A stretch of DNA of 60,330 nt from DATLMR01 sp035634255 (lineage in GTDB: Bacteria; Acidobacteriota; Blastocatellia; UBA7656). Shown here piece by piece: positions 60,028 through 60,330 of this stretch. The notes beneath the pieces are model-generated. The model saw only the letters and a list, made by a program, of their open reading frames with translations, was not told the DNA's origin and ran no database searches. Where the stretch lies: assembly GCA_035634255.1 (NCBI GenBank), contig DASQDI010000074.1, positions 1 through 60,330 on the forward strand. The letters are read 5' to 3'. Position numbers and translations under genes: made by a program. Numbering within the stretch: position 1 is the first letter of the stretch; every line of letters begins with the position of its first letter.

Positions 60028-60065
60028 TATAAACCACTTGAGCATTTAGGTTTTCAGGGTTTATA
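60028..60065. repeat. Inverted repeat TATAAACC/GGTTTATA
   Basis: TATAAACC (60028-60035) and GGTTTATA (60058-60065) are perfect inverted repeats across 22 nt, in the AT-richer right end. Confidence 0.5.
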
Positions 60066-60079
60066 GTGGCCTCTCGGAC

Positions 60080-60118
60080 GGACTTTTTGGGCAGAATAGC
60101 CAGTTACCCAAAAAGTCC
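60080..60118. repeat. 12-bp perfect inverted repeat
   Basis: GGACTTTTTGGG (60080-60091) and CCCAAAAAGTCC (60107-60118) are perfectly complementary with a 15-nt spacer. No T-tract of terminator type follows. Confidence 0.7.
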
Positions 60119-60182
60119 AAAATGGCCGTAACCGGGGGTAACAAATGGGTTACTTTTTGTGCAAGGCCCCAGTCCTGGGCTT

Positions 60183-60239
60183 TGCCCATAAACCAACCAT
60201 AAAGTATTTCTGCCCATAATGTAGGGAAGTTGCCCATAA
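60183..60239 (+). repeat. Three direct repeats TGCCCATAA
   Basis: TGCCCATAA occurs at 60183-60191, 60211-60219 and 60231-60239, spaced 28 and 20 bp. The arrangement resembles iterons or recombinase arm sites, but nothing in the window confirms this. Confidence 0.6.
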
Positions 60240-60330
60240 AGTCGTTATCGCGGTTGTACTGCTAGTTAGAGTCGTGGTAGGTGGAGCAGGTATCGAAACT
60301 TACAATTCGGGGGGTATAGACGCTATAAAA

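Noticed and set aside
1..60330. CRISPR arrays, rRNA genes, insertion sequences with transposase
   Set aside because: None found by eye; the repeats present do not have CRISPR spacing and no transposase frame is visible.

Overview
The window is GC-rich chromosomal DNA from a Gram-negative (diderm) bacterium, most likely an Acidobacteriota member (Blastocatellia-like). The clearest lineage marker is a secreted protein with the VWFA-related domain typical of Acidobacteria (27751-28977). An LptD-like outer-membrane protein shows a diderm envelope. A secretin carrying a C-terminal cohesin-like domain and many large secreted TPR, propeller and mosaic proteins fit the same group. No rRNA, CRISPR array, transposase, integrase or phage gene is visible. 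Coding density is high, and long open frames opposite real genes are GC-driven shadows.

Layout. 1-3654: 3' truncated secreted protein with 13 kelch-like repeats and FG-GAP-like C-terminal repeats, then tRNA-His. 4432-9107: a secreted TPR protein and a mosaic M14 zinc carboxypeptidase. 9146-17022 (minus): a type II secretion / type IV pilus-like operon in transcription order gspF, gspE, secretin, two pseudopilins, PilM-like protein, with a strong terminator-like hairpin between secretin and pseudopilins. 17315-20431: LptD-like protein with a long charged insert. 20598-25593: hrcA-grpE-dnaK-dnaJ chaperone cluster. 25681-29855: der GTPase, YraN-type nuclease-like protein, the VWFA protein and an SprT-like metalloprotein. 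29856-30292: a gene-free gap holding two consecutive candidate structured RNAs, each ending in its own Rho-independent terminator. 30293-33552: HlyD/ATPase/permease ABC exporter operon. 33807-41732: hemerythrin, queC, an aldose-epimerase-like protein, two TPR proteins, a flavin reductase, a beta-propeller and an alpha/beta hydrolase. Two copies of a ~115-bp inverted-repeat element lie at gene 3' ends here. 42236-51665: 3D-domain protein, a two-component system, a secreted HExxH protein, a solo Clp D2-type ATPase, a SpoIID-like protein overlapping a VTT membrane protein, and a small secreted protein. 51734-59395: OsmC, M20 peptidase, LeuA-family enzyme, GT39-like glycosyltransferase, esterase, ketopantoate-reductase-like enzyme and a small secreted protein. 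59396-60330: gene-poor, more AT-rich tail with a 21-codon micro-ORF, terminators, perfect inverted repeats and a three-copy direct repeat, perhaps the edge of an accessory region.

Most of the window is housekeeping and envelope biology: protein export and pilus-like assembly, outer-membrane biogenesis, protein folding and secreted proteins. The best candidates for undescribed biology are the two structured RNAs at 29904-30276, the short dispersed inverted-repeat element (36185-36300 and 39266-39380), the micro-ORF at 59632, the operon-internal hairpin at 11119-11158, and the unusual domain combinations in several secreted proteins.
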